Assembly: GCA_016178595.1 (NCBI GenBank)
Contig: JACOSY010000045.1
Span: forward strand, 1 to 63,219
Direction: 5' to 3'
DNA length: 63,219 nucleotides
Origin: Ignavibacteria bacterium
GTDB lineage: Bacteria; Bacteroidota; Ignavibacteria; UBA10030; SZUA-254
Part shown: positions 36,210-44,799 of the stretch, in pieces
Numbering within the stretch: the stretch's first letter is position 1
How the letters are laid out: each line of letters starts with the position of its first letter
Notes under the pieces: model-generated
Told to the model about the DNA's origin: nothing
Seen by the model: the letters and a program-made list of their open reading frames with translations, nothing else
Databases searched by the model: none
Made by a program: the position numbers and the translations under genes

Positions 36210-36722
36210 ATGTCTGTAACGCTGCGACCGGCTTATGAAGCTGACAATGAATTTCTCTGGCGACTCTACGCGAGCACTCGTGAAGAAGAATTGGCGATCG
36301 TCCCGTGGAGTAAGGAGCAAAAGGAAGAATTTACCAGGATGCAGTTCACCGCGCAGACCCAGTTCTACACCGATGTCTATCCGGAAATGGAGTATTCCAT
36401 CATCGTGAATGATGGTGTTGATGCAGGCCGTCTGATTGTCGCTCGATTGAAAGACGAGATCAGAGTGATCGATATCGCGCTTCTTCCAGCTCATCGCGGA
36501 TTCGGAATCGGAAAAGCGCTTCTCGAAGATCTCATCGCCGAAGCAGAAGAGATGAACAAGCCCGTTCGTCTGCACGTCGAGCATTTCAACCGCGCCAGAA
36601 ATTTATACGACCGAATGGGATTCAAGCCGGTTGCCGACCGTGGAGTGCACGTGATGATGGAATGGAATCCCGAAACGACAATGAAAATTGCAAATCATGA
36701 ACTCTCAGACGCAAGAAGTTGA
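36210..36722 (+). CDS. GNAT-family N-acetyltransferase
   Basis: The 170-residue protein has the GNAT fold pattern: an N-terminal LRPAYEADNEFLWRLY strand-helix, the central strand VIDIALLPAHRGFGIGKALL with acetyl-CoA loop RGFGIG (about 96-101), the paired strand RLHVEHFNRARNLYDRMGF and a final strand HVMMEW. The substrate is not known. It starts 16 bases after the binding-protein gene and overlaps the next gene by 26 bases, so the three are probably one operon. In such clusters an acetyltransferase may modify a surface protein or a bound ligand, which is inference. Confidence 0.88.
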   Translation: MSVTLRPAYEADNEFLWRLYASTREEELAIVPWSKEQKEEFTRMQFTAQTQFYTDVYPEMEYSIIVNDGVDAGRLIVARLKDEIRVIDIALLPAHRGFGIGKALLEDLIAEAEEMNKPVRLHVEHFNRARNLYDRMGFKPVADRGVHVMMEWNPETTMKIANHELSDARS

Positions 36723-37044
36723 CAAAGAGGTGACAGCAAACGTGGAATTACCGGCTCACGGTGCATTTGCTGAGACTAAGGATACGATGTTTCGCGTGCA
36801 GATGTCGGGTGGCAGAGAACTACAGCTACAATTAACCGACGTTTCGGATCGAAAGATTTCAGAGCGGCAGGAGCAGTATTCGATTACATTTCGTGGTCCG
36901 CTCGAGATATTTCTTCCACAAGGGATTTACAGATTGGAACATGCCTCACTGGGTTCATTCGATGTCTTCATCGTTCCGATCGGCAAAAACGCGCAAGGTT
37001 TTTCATACGAAGCAGTGTTCAATTACTTGCGTCATCCTGCATAA
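36697..37044 (+). CDS. DUF6916-like small protein
   Basis: The ATG at 36697 gives 115 residues with an all-beta pattern (ELPAHGAFAETKDTMFRVQ, ELQLQLTDVSDRKI, YSITFRGPLEIFLPQGIYRLEHASLGSFDVFIVPIG). This matches small proteins annotated as DUF6916, which are often next to phage-collar genes in environmental bacteria (family association from memory). No signal peptide is present. It overlaps the acetyltransferase gene and is followed by three collar proteins, so it likely acts together with them, perhaps in assembly. I cannot give a reaction. Confidence 0.7.
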   Translation: MNSQTQEVDKEVTANVELPAHGAFAETKDTMFRVQMSGGRELQLQLTDVSDRKISERQEQYSITFRGPLEIFLPQGIYRLEHASLGSFDVFIVPIGKNAQGFSYEAVFNYLRHPA

Positions 37045-37093
37045 AAGTCGAGTGTTGGATTTTCCGCAACAGAACAATTAGGAGAGATCATTT

Positions 37094-37597
37094 ATGGCAC
37101 AGCCTTACGTTGGTGAGCTTCGGATGTTTGCCGGAAACTTTGCACCGGCAGGGTGGATGTTTTGTGAAGGCCAACTGTTGCCGATATCGGAGAATGAAAC
37201 GCTCTTCAATCTGATCGGCACGACATACGGCGGTGATGGACAATCGACCTTTGCTTTGCCGGACCTGCGAGGCCGTATTCCGATACACTTTGGAAACGGG
37301 TTCACGCTGGCCGAAACTGGTGGCGCAGAGAGCGTTACACTGACGACACAACAAATCCCCGCCCACTCGCACGTCCCGCAAGGTGATTCGAACTCGGGAA
37401 ATTCAGATGATCCAAGCGGAAGAGTCTGGGCGAGCTCGAGCGCCATTCAGTTCATTGCCGGTGTAAATGCGAACACCGACATGAACACTTCGATTGTGGG
37501 AAGCACCGGCGGAAGCCAGCCACATGACAATATGCCGCCGTACTTGGTGGTCAGTTTCATCATTTCGCTGTTTGGAATTTTTCCATCTCAGACCTGA
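37094..37597 (+). CDS. Phage tail-collar (Mdp-type) protein 1
   Basis: AGGAGA lies 7 bases before the ATG. The 167 residues show the tail-collar fold: PYVGELRMFAGNFAPAGWMF, the CEGQLLPISENETLFNLIGTTYGGDG block, FALPDLRGRIPIHFGNG and a late HSHVPQGD and MPPYLVVSFIISLFGIFPS. In phage the domain connects fibres or spikes to the baseplate; the bacterial family, including MdpB of Microcystis, is of uncertain function. There is no signal peptide, so export would need another route. It is the first of three tandem copies, about 50 per cent identical by eye to the next. Confidence 0.9.
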   Translation: MAQPYVGELRMFAGNFAPAGWMFCEGQLLPISENETLFNLIGTTYGGDGQSTFALPDLRGRIPIHFGNGFTLAETGGAESVTLTTQQIPAHSHVPQGDSNSGNSDDPSGRVWASSSAIQFIAGVNANTDMNTSIVGSTGGSQPHDNMPPYLVVSFIISLFGIFPSQT

Positions 37598-37650
37598 GGG
37601 ATACAGTGAAAAGAATTTGTTATCAACAAACTTTTGCAGGAGAATGAGCC

Positions 37651-38154
37651 ATGGCAGAACCATTTCTTTCTGAAATCCGAATTTTTAGTTTTAACTTCGC
37701 GCCGAAAGGCTGGGCACTATGTAACGGCCAACTCTTACCCATAAACCAGAATCAGGCCCTCTTTTCACTCCTGGGCACGACCTACGGTGGTGATGGCCGG
37801 GTGAATTTCGGATTACCCGATCTCCAGTCAAGGATGCCGATCCATGTCGGCAACGGTCATACGCTCGGAGAGAGGGGCGGCGAACAGGCGCACACGTTGT
37901 CGGTGTCAGAAATGCCGACCCACTCGCACAACATTACCGCGAGCTCGAATACGCCGAACGTGGACGATCCCACAAACGCCTTCTGGGCGACCAATACCGG
38001 GAGAACCCCGTACTCCAACAACATCAACACCCAGATGGCACAGCAGGCGACACCGACATCCGTGGGTGGAAGTCAAGCACATCTTAATATGTCACCATTC
38101 CTGGTGCTGAACTTCAGTATTGCACTCCAGGGAATTTTCCCGTCACAAAATTAG
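37651..38154 (+). CDS. Phage tail-collar (Mdp-type) protein 2
   Basis: AGGAGAATGAGCC precedes the ATG. The product, also 167 residues, repeats the collar layout: PFLSEIRIFSFNFAPKGWAL, NGQLLPINQNQALFSLLGTTYGGDG, FGLPDLQSRMPIHVGNG, MPTHSHNITASSN and MSPFLVLNFSIALQGIFPS. It is closer to copy 3 than to copy 1 in its first 60 residues. The central loop (NTGRTPYSNNINTQ) is the variable part, where trimers of this fold usually differ. The stop lies 17 bases before the third copy. Confidence 0.9.
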   Translation: MAEPFLSEIRIFSFNFAPKGWALCNGQLLPINQNQALFSLLGTTYGGDGRVNFGLPDLQSRMPIHVGNGHTLGERGGEQAHTLSVSEMPTHSHNITASSNTPNVDDPTNAFWATNTGRTPYSNNINTQMAQQATPTSVGGSQAHLNMSPFLVLNFSIALQGIFPSQN

Positions 38155-38170
38155 AGGAGCTGAGAAAACG

Positions 38171-38701
38171 ATGGCCGATCCATTTGTCGCTGAAATCAGA
38201 ATTTTCCCGTTCAACTTCGCTCCCAAGGGCTGGGCATTCTGCGACGGGCAATTGCTCCCTATTAGCCAGAACACGGCACTCTTCTCGCTCCTCGGGACAT
38301 TTTACGGTGGAGACGGGAAAAGCACATTTGCGCTACCCAATTTTCAAGGAAGCGCAGCGATGCATCAGGGTCAAGGACCGGGACTCACTGACCGCGTTCT
38401 TGGTGAGGCGGCCGGGAGTGACACCGTTACGTTGCTCTCGAGTGAGATGCCCGCACACACACACAGCCCCGTCAGGGCAAATACCGACGGCGGCGATCAG
38501 AACCCTCCGACAGGAAATGTCTGGTCGCTTGGCGGCGCGATTCTTGGCTTGAAACTTTATGCCACCGGAGGAGCCGGACCGGCCATGCATCCGCTGGCGC
38601 TTTCGGCTGCGGGAAGCGGTTTCCCGCATAACAATTTGCCGCCGTACCTGACGCTGTATTTCAATATCGCGCTTCAGGGAGTGTATCCTCCGAGGACGTA
38701 A
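38171..38701 (+). CDS. Phage tail-collar (Mdp-type) protein 3
   Basis: The ATG at 38171 (MADPFVAEIRIFPFNFAPKGW) follows GAGGAG at 11 bases; the frame is open further upstream to 38120 but there it overlaps copy 2. The 176 residues have the same collar blocks (GQLLPISQNTALFSLLGTFYGGDG, FALPNFQG, MPAHTHSPV, PPYLTLYFNIALQGVYPP) with a longer variable insert (GGAILGLKLYATGGAGPAMH). Three paralogues could form a mixed trimer or layered structure. The giant HYR protein gene begins 114 bases later. Confidence 0.9.
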   Translation: MADPFVAEIRIFPFNFAPKGWAFCDGQLLPISQNTALFSLLGTFYGGDGKSTFALPNFQGSAAMHQGQGPGLTDRVLGEAAGSDTVTLLSSEMPAHTHSPVRANTDGGDQNPPTGNVWSLGGAILGLKLYATGGAGPAMHPLALSAAGSGFPHNNLPPYLTLYFNIALQGVYPPRT

Positions 38702-38814
38702 GCGGAGTCAAACTGCCACAATGCAGTTCGAACGGTATTACTGCTAACTCATGATGTCTTAATCAGAGAAAAACAAACGACGAATTGATACTACTACATT
38801 TAGGAGGACTTATC

Positions 38815-41800
38815 ATGCCTGCCAAATCCACTATCTCGAACATACGAACATCGACTCATCACCTTCAAAGTAGGAAGGGGAGGTTCATCGGTTCGCTCGT
38901 TCTTCTGCTGATTATCGCGGCGCTCCCGATGTCTGCTGCGACATTTACTGTCACCTCGACAGCCGATGCCGGGGCGGGCACGTTACGGCAGGCAATTCTT
39001 GACGCCAACGCAGCGGCAGGTGCTGACCTGATCAATGTCCCGGCGGGAACATATAATCTCGCATCTGTGCTTCCAACAGTCGCCGAGAACTTGACTATCC
39101 GTGGCACCGATGCAGGAGCGCCGGCAAATACGATTATCCAGCGCGACCCTGCGGCGGTGACGAACTATCGCATCCTCCGTGCAACCGGCGGTGTGACGTT
39201 CCTCCTTGAAAATGTTACGATCAAGAACGGACACGGCGGCACGTTCGGCGGTGGAGCGCTCCTTTTCGGTTTGCCCGGAAATGACGCGACCGTTAACAAT
39301 TGTATCATCCAGGACAACCTGACGATTCTCGCGAGCGGGAGCGGTACGTCCGGCGGCGCAATTGCGAACGGAGGCGGTGGAAATCTTACGGTGACGAATT
39401 GTACATTCAAAAATAACAAGGCAACGAACAATTTTGGCGGCGCGATCGCGTTCGATCAGACCGACCCCGGAAACCTCACGGTCACGAGTTGTACGTTCGA
39501 TGGCAACATCGCAAGCTCCGAGAGTGCAACGCCGATTCTGCCGAGAGGTGGTGCGATATTTGTCAATACCACGGCCGTTGGAGCAACGCTTACTATGACC
39601 GGTTGCACGTTCATCAATAATCAAGCACAGGGTAGTGGTGCCAATGCAGGGCAAGGCGGCGCGATTGCCCACGCCAATGGTACGCTCAACGTGAGCTTGA
39701 GTCGATTCTTCGGTAACTCAGCAAGCGGTGTTGGCAGTGCTATCTGGCAGCAGGAAATCGTGGGAAGCGGCACGGTTGCCGAGAACAACTGGTGGGGTTG
39801 CGATGATTTTCCCAATGCGGCGCCATGTCAAACTGCAATCACCACGGCCGGTGGATCGACTCCCTCGGCCGCAAGCCAAATAGATTCCGATCCTCGCATC
39901 GATTTGAAATTGACGGCCTCTCCTTCGACGATTCAGGTTGGTGGAGTATCTACGCTCACCGCAGATGTTTCGAAGAATACGAATAATGCGACGGTGAATC
40001 CTGCCGTCATGGTGGGATTGCCAATTACCTTCGCGGGTCCGTTCGGTAGTGTAAGTCCCGTGAATTCGACGATCAGTGCTGGCTTTGGTGCTACATCGAC
40101 ATACACGAACGCAACGTGCCCGGGTAATCCCAACGTTGCGAATACTTCAGCGACAGTCGATAGCGGAACGCAAATTGCCGCGGTTACCGTTGCGCAGCCA
40201 CCGATACTAACGGCATGCCCAGGAAATATTTCGGTGGACAATGACATCAACGTATGCGGAGCGAAGGTGGCCTATACTGCACCGGTTGACACGCACGGAT
40301 GTCCTCAGGGAACGGTGACCTGTACGCCTGCTTCGAACTCGGTGTTCGCGATCGGGACGACTACTGTGACTTGCGTCGCTGCCAACGGCGTCGCGCCAAA
40401 TGATACCTGCAAGTTTACTGTCACGGTTGCTGATACGCAGAAGCCCGTTCCTCATACAACGATTCCAGCACCGATCTATAACGATCCGGGGCAATGCAGT
40501 GCAGTCGTAAGTTATAAAGACACGGCAACGGATAATTGTCCGGGAGCGATAATTGTGTGTACTCCACCTCCTGGCAGTACCTTCCCGGTCGGCACGACCG
40601 ACGTTGCGTGTACCGCCACTGATGCCCACACCAACAGTGCGACGAGTCATTTCACGGTCACGGTTGCCGATAGCCAGAAGCCATTGATTACATGTCACGC
40701 AGATACCACCGTGAGCAACGACCCTGGCACGTGTTCAGCCACAGTGAGTTTCTCGGATCCATCCGTGAGCGACAATTGTCCGGGCGTGGGCGCGCCAACC
40801 TGTAATCCAGAATCGGGATCCTCTTTCCCGAAAGGAACAACAAAGGTAACATGTTCAGTAACCGATGCCCATAGCAACACTGCGAGCTGTTCATTCAACG
40901 TAACTGTGAACGATACCGAAAAGCCGATTCTCTCTGCTTGTCCGAAGGACACAAGTCTGTCTACCGGCAACCCGGCCGGTGAGGTAGTCACCTACCAGGC
41001 TCCGACAGCGACGGATAATTGCCCGAACAATTTGGGCAACGTCGCTTGTAATCCGCCATCAGGCTCGACGTTTCCAGTAGGGACAACGACTGTCACTTGT
41101 ACCGTATCCGATAGAGCGGGCAATTCGGCAAGCTGCACTTTCCACGTCGAGGTCATCCTTTGTACGATCACTTGCCGAAGGGATACCACAATACCAAACG
41201 ATGCCGGTCAGTGCGGTGCGATTTTCCAGTTTGCTGATCCGGTTGCTTCAGCCGGGTGTGGTACGGTGACGTGTTCTCCACCTTCCGGAAATTCCTTCCC
41301 GGTCGGTACGACGACTGTTCGATGCACAAGTTTAACGACCGGACAATTTTGTGAGTTCAAAGTGACGGTGCAGGATACCGAGGCGCCGCATATCGCATGT
41401 CCGAACGACACGAGCTTTGTCACTACGGGAGGTTGCGTACTCTTCAACTATCCAGCGCCCGGCGTCAGCGACAACTGCCCGGGTGTTGGTGTTCCAAGTT
41501 GCACTCCACCCGCGAGTACATGTTTCCCAATTGGGACAACACCGGTCACGTGCACCGTCCTGGATGCGAAGGGGAATCCCAAATCGTGTACGTTCAACGT
41601 CACAGTCGTCCCGTGTGTTCTTACGTGTCCTGGCGATATCTCAGTGTCGAATGATCCGACCAAGTGCGGAGCGAATGTTCCATTCTCAATCGGCACAACC
41701 GCAGGTTGTGGCACGGTCAGATGCGATCACGATTCTGGGTCATTCTTCCCGGTCGGATCGACGACCGTGACGTGCACAGCCTCGAACACTGGACAAACGT

Positions 41801-43743
41801 GCAGCTTTACCGTAATGGTGACCGATACGGAGAAACCCGTGATGCATTGCCCGACGATTGTTGTCGGCAACGACCCGGGGAAGTGCGGCGCGCAAGTTGG
41901 TGTTGACGCCCATCCTACTGACAATTGCGGCATTGCCACATCTCTCAGTGTTAGCGGATTCTTCACAATTGGCATGACGAATGTAAATCTTGCTGCTAAA
42001 GATGTGAATGGAAATACAGCATTCTGCACAGCGACGGTGACTGTTCAAGATACGGAACATCCCAAGATCACTTGTCAGGCTAACGTCACAGTCAATGCTG
42101 ACCCAGGCCAGTGTTCTGCCTATATTCTTCTCACCGCGGCGACTGCAACCGATAATTGCCCTGGAGTGGTTGTCTCCCGCAGCGGCGTACCGGCTGGCAA
42201 TATTTTCCCGGTCGGGACAACTTCGGTTATCTGGCTGGCAACGGATGCGGCAGGAAACAAAGATAGTTGCACGCAAACGTACACTGTCATCGATAACCAG
42301 CCGCCGACGATATCAGGTGTCTTAGCGACACCTGCAAGTCTCGCACCTCCAAACCACAAATTGCGGGATGTGACGATCGACTATACCGCAACTGATAACT
42401 GTGGACCGGTTACGTGCAGGCTCTCGGCAGTAAGCAATGAACCGGACAATGGAACGGGCGACGGCGACGTGCCGGGTGACATCGTCATCGTCGATGCGCA
42501 CCATCTCCAGTTGCGTGCTGAACGCTCTGGAGCTGGGAACGGTCGCATCTACACTGTGACCATCACGTGTGTCGATGGTGCGGGTAACGTAACGACGCAG
42601 ACGGTCAGTGTTGTCTGTGCCCACAATATCACGGGGCCGGCAAGCGGAAACTCATTCAAGATCGGAACCGTTGTGAACTTTGCCGGAGTGTTCTGGGACA
42701 TCCCGGGCAACAAGCACACGGCGACGTGGACCTTTGACGGCAGCAATGCGACAAAAGCCTCTGTGACTGAGCCTTCCGGCTTGAAGAATGGCACCGTGAC
42801 CGGAAGCTACAAGTTCACTGCGGCCGGTGTGTACAAGGTGCAGATGAACGTGACCGACCAGAAGGGTGTGACAACGTACGCAAACACCAACGGCGATCTC
42901 GAAGCCATCGTTGTGATCTACGATCCAAACGGCGGTTACACTATCGGCGGCGGATGGTATGCATCGCCTACGGGAACCCTTACATCGAACGCAAGTGCAA
43001 CGGGAAAGGTGAGCTATGGATTCACAAGCAGCTACTTTAAAGGAGCCACTAACCCCAAGGGTGAAACACAGATCCAATTTGCCATTGGTAACTTTGAATT
43101 TAATGCGCTCAACTTCGATTATCTCAGCATCTCGGGTCCCAAGGCTCAATTCAAGGGAATGGGGAAGGTGACCGGAGACCAGAGTGGTTACAGCTTCATT
43201 CTCACGGTGCTCGACGGACAAGCGACGGGCGGCGGCGGAATCGATAAGATCCGGATAAAGATTTACAACAAGAACACGAACCAGATCATTTACGATAACC
43301 AGCCTGGTGCGAGTGATGCGGCGGATCCAACAATGGCGGTCGGGGATGGCAGCTCCATCACGATCCAGACAACGACCAGTACATCCGCTGCGACGTCAAG
43401 CGGCATCTCGAGCGTGACAGGAAGTACCGACGAAGCATCGAACCTCTCGTCCATTCCGACGGAGTTTATGCTGAGCCAGAATCATCCGAACCCATTCAAC
43501 CCAACGACACGGATTGAGTATGCGCTTCCGGTCGATGCACATGTTAATATCCGGGTGTTCAACACCCTCGGCCAACTCGTGATGAATCTCGTGGATGAGG
43601 AACAGAGTGCAGGCTATCGCTCGACAGAGTTCGATGCCGGCACGCTGCCGAGCGGCATCTACTTCTATCGATTGGATGCCATTGGTATCGGTGAGGGCGG
43701 ACAATCCTTCTCGCAAATAAAGAAAATGCTCTTGATGAAGTAG
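38815..43743 (+). CDS. Giant Cys-rich HYR-repeat exoprotein with T9SS sorting domain
   Basis: AGGAGG precedes the ATG at 38815, giving 1,642 residues. An uncleaved-looking basic start is followed by a signal segment (FIGSLVLLLIIAALPMSA). Next comes a parallel beta-helix region with CSLREA/POMP-like blocks (TADAGAGTLRQAILDANAAAGAD; NNTATNNFGGAIAF-type turns), then about nine HYR domains in tandem (VTDTEKPxxxCPxD ... FPVGTTTVTCTxxD), each with conserved Cys pairs. A PKD-like stretch and a beta domain (GGYTIGGGWYASPTG) follow, then the sorting domain with SQNHPNPFNPTTRIEYALP. It should form a long rod on the surface. It is the largest gene here and lies next to the collar genes. Confidence 0.9.
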   Translation: MPAKSTISNIRTSTHHLQSRKGRFIGSLVLLLIIAALPMSAATFTVTSTADAGAGTLRQAILDANAAAGADLINVPAGTYNLASVLPTVAENLTIRGTDAGAPANTIIQRDPAAVTNYRILRATGGVTFLLENVTIKNGHGGTFGGGALLFGLPGNDATVNNCIIQDNLTILASGSGTSGGAIANGGGGNLTVTNCTFKNNKATNNFGGAIAFDQTDPGNLTVTSCTFDGNIASSESATPILPRGGAIFVNTTAVGATLTMTGCTFINNQAQGSGANAGQGGAIAHANGTLNVSLSRFFGNSASGVGSAIWQQEIVGSGTVAENNWWGCDDFPNAAPCQTAITTAGGSTPSAASQIDSDPRIDLKLTASPSTIQVGGVSTLTADVSKNTNNATVNPAVMVGLPITFAGPFGSVSPVNSTISAGFGATSTYTNATCPGNPNVANTSATVDSGTQIAAVTVAQPPILTACPGNISVDNDINVCGAKVAYTAPVDTHGCPQGTVTCTPASNSVFAIGTTTVTCVAANGVAPNDTCKFTVTVADTQKPVPHTTIPAPIYNDPGQCSAVVSYKDTATDNCPGAIIVCTPPPGSTFPVGTTDVACTATDAHTNSATSHFTVTVADSQKPLITCHADTTVSNDPGTCSATVSFSDPSVSDNCPGVGAPTCNPESGSSFPKGTTKVTCSVTDAHSNTASCSFNVTVNDTEKPILSACPKDTSLSTGNPAGEVVTYQAPTATDNCPNNLGNVACNPPSGSTFPVGTTTVTCTVSDRAGNSASCTFHVEVILCTITCRRDTTIPNDAGQCGAIFQFADPVASAGCGTVTCSPPSGNSFPVGTTTVRCTSLTTGQFCEFKVTVQDTEAPHIACPNDTSFVTTGGCVLFNYPAPGVSDNCPGVGVPSCTPPASTCFPIGTTPVTCTVLDAKGNPKSCTFNVTVVPCVLTCPGDISVSNDPTKCGANVPFSIGTTAGCGTVRCDHDSGSFFPVGSTTVTCTASNTGQTCSFTVMVTDTEKPVMHCPTIVVGNDPGKCGAQVGVDAHPTDNCGIATSLSVSGFFTIGMTNVNLAAKDVNGNTAFCTATVTVQDTEHPKITCQANVTVNADPGQCSAYILLTAATATDNCPGVVVSRSGVPAGNIFPVGTTSVIWLATDAAGNKDSCTQTYTVIDNQPPTISGVLATPASLAPPNHKLRDVTIDYTATDNCGPVTCRLSAVSNEPDNGTGDGDVPGDIVIVDAHHLQLRAERSGAGNGRIYTVTITCVDGAGNVTTQTVSVVCAHNITGPASGNSFKIGTVVNFAGVFWDIPGNKHTATWTFDGSNATKASVTEPSGLKNGTVTGSYKFTAAGVYKVQMNVTDQKGVTTYANTNGDLEAIVVIYDPNGGYTIGGGWYASPTGTLTSNASATGKVSYGFTSSYFKGATNPKGETQIQFAIGNFEFNALNFDYLSISGPKAQFKGMGKVTGDQSGYSFILTVLDGQATGGGGIDKIRIKIYNKNTNQIIYDNQPGASDAADPTMAVGDGSSITIQTTTSTSAATSSGISSVTGSTDEASNLSSIPTEFMLSQNHPNPFNPTTRIEYALPVDAHVNIRVFNTLGQLVMNLVDEEQSAGYRSTEFDAGTLPSGIYFYRLDAIGIGEGGQSFSQIKKMLLMK

Positions 43744-43772
43744 CGATCATTCATAGCTGCTCGAAGTCGTAC

Positions 43773-43809
43773 GAGCCTCGATTGCTTTGGCGATCGAGGC
43801 TCTTTCTTT
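43773..43809 (+). terminator. Rho-independent terminator after the HYR gene
   Basis: GAGCCTCGAT (43773-43782) pairs with ATCGAGGCTC (43793-43802-type arm, separated by about ten bases) and is followed by TTTCTTTATT. It lies 30 bases after the stop of the giant gene. Confidence 0.85.
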
Positions 43810-43841
43810 ATTGATTGGTTGGTCGCCCTCCCATCAGTGAC

Positions 43842-43870
43842 TTGACAAAGAAATTGTCCGGTCGTACATT
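43842..43870 (+). promoter_or_regulatory. Sigma-70-type promoter
   Basis: TTGACA (43842-43847), 17-base spacer, TACATT (43865-43870). It lies 25 bases before the ATG of the following hypothetical gene and just behind the terminator at 43773-43809, where a new transcript is expected. Confidence 0.5.
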
Positions 43871-43894
43871 GCAGTGCAAGAGAAGAATGGCAAC

Positions 43895-44641
43895 ATGATG
43901 AACGTACACGCATCGAAGAGCACAGAGCCGTTGAAGTTAGCGCTTGTAATGGTCACCATAGCAGTGTCGACTGTTATAGGCTACAGCAAGGTGTATGACC
44001 TCGCGTCTGCGACGCCGCTTCCGTCACTGGCAGCTCCGACCACTGATTCGATGGAGGTTGCCACGGCTGTCATGGTGACGGTGGAACTGGATTTCGGATC
44101 GAAAACAAAAAAAATTGCCGATGCATTGCAGGAAATTGAGCGTCGCTCCGTGCCGGATGATGGTGTAGGAAGAACGTTTGCAATCCTCGATGCGTACGGT
44201 GAACCGACAACCGATCGAAAATTGCATATGTCCATGCACGTAAGCGCGGAAAAAGCCGGTGTAGGAAAACTTGTCTTTCGACGTACCGGAGAAGTTTTGT
44301 GGAATTGCCGAATCGTGCAGGAAGGGAAAAAACCTCCGGCTGTCAAGAATCTTGGAATCTTTATCGACGATGGTCACGGTAACTCACTCGTGCTTGATGG
44401 GTCCAAGAATCCAAGTTCAATTCTTGAGGCGAACGTCCAGGGCATGAAGCGACCCATTCGTGATATCTGGCCCGACGGCGCAGTGCGGGAGGTGACATTC
44501 ATGTACAGTGCCTGTGGATGTCCTGTGAAGGTGATGGTGAAACGAATTGGTGAGAAGACGAAACGAACGAAAGAACTCCCGGTCATGTTCCCCGACGATC
44601 CGGCGGTCCTCGCTGTGATCAAGCAATTGATGAAGTGGTGA
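43895..44641 (+). CDS. Hypothetical exported or anchored protein
   Basis: The ATG at 43895 (MMNVHASKS; ATG at 43898 is equally possible) starts a 248-residue frame. A hydrophobic segment near residues 17-34 (LALVMVTIAVSTVIGY) acts as signal or anchor. The soluble part has a Lys-rich helix (KTKKIADALQEIERR), then a beta region ending in YSACGCPVKVMVKRI, whose CxC pair could bind metal or form a disulphide. No family is recognised. It has its own promoter and stands between the HYR gene and an aminopeptidase gene on the same strand. Confidence 0.6.
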   Translation: MMNVHASKSTEPLKLALVMVTIAVSTVIGYSKVYDLASATPLPSLAAPTTDSMEVATAVMVTVELDFGSKTKKIADALQEIERRSVPDDGVGRTFAILDAYGEPTTDRKLHMSMHVSAEKAGVGKLVFRRTGEVLWNCRIVQEGKKPPAVKNLGIFIDDGHGNSLVLDGSKNPSSILEANVQGMKRPIRDIWPDGAVREVTFMYSACGCPVKVMVKRIGEKTKRTKELPVMFPDDPAVLAVIKQLMKW

Positions 44642-44799
44642 AATCGAGTTGTTGACACGACAGTTCGAGAAAAGGTGCAATTGCATTGCATCCGTCAATC
44701 CGATGTAGAGTCCGTGCTTCAGCTGTTGAGAATTGCCAGAATTCTCACTACCTTGCCATACCGGTTTTACACTATCTTCTCATGCAAGCAATGAAATAA

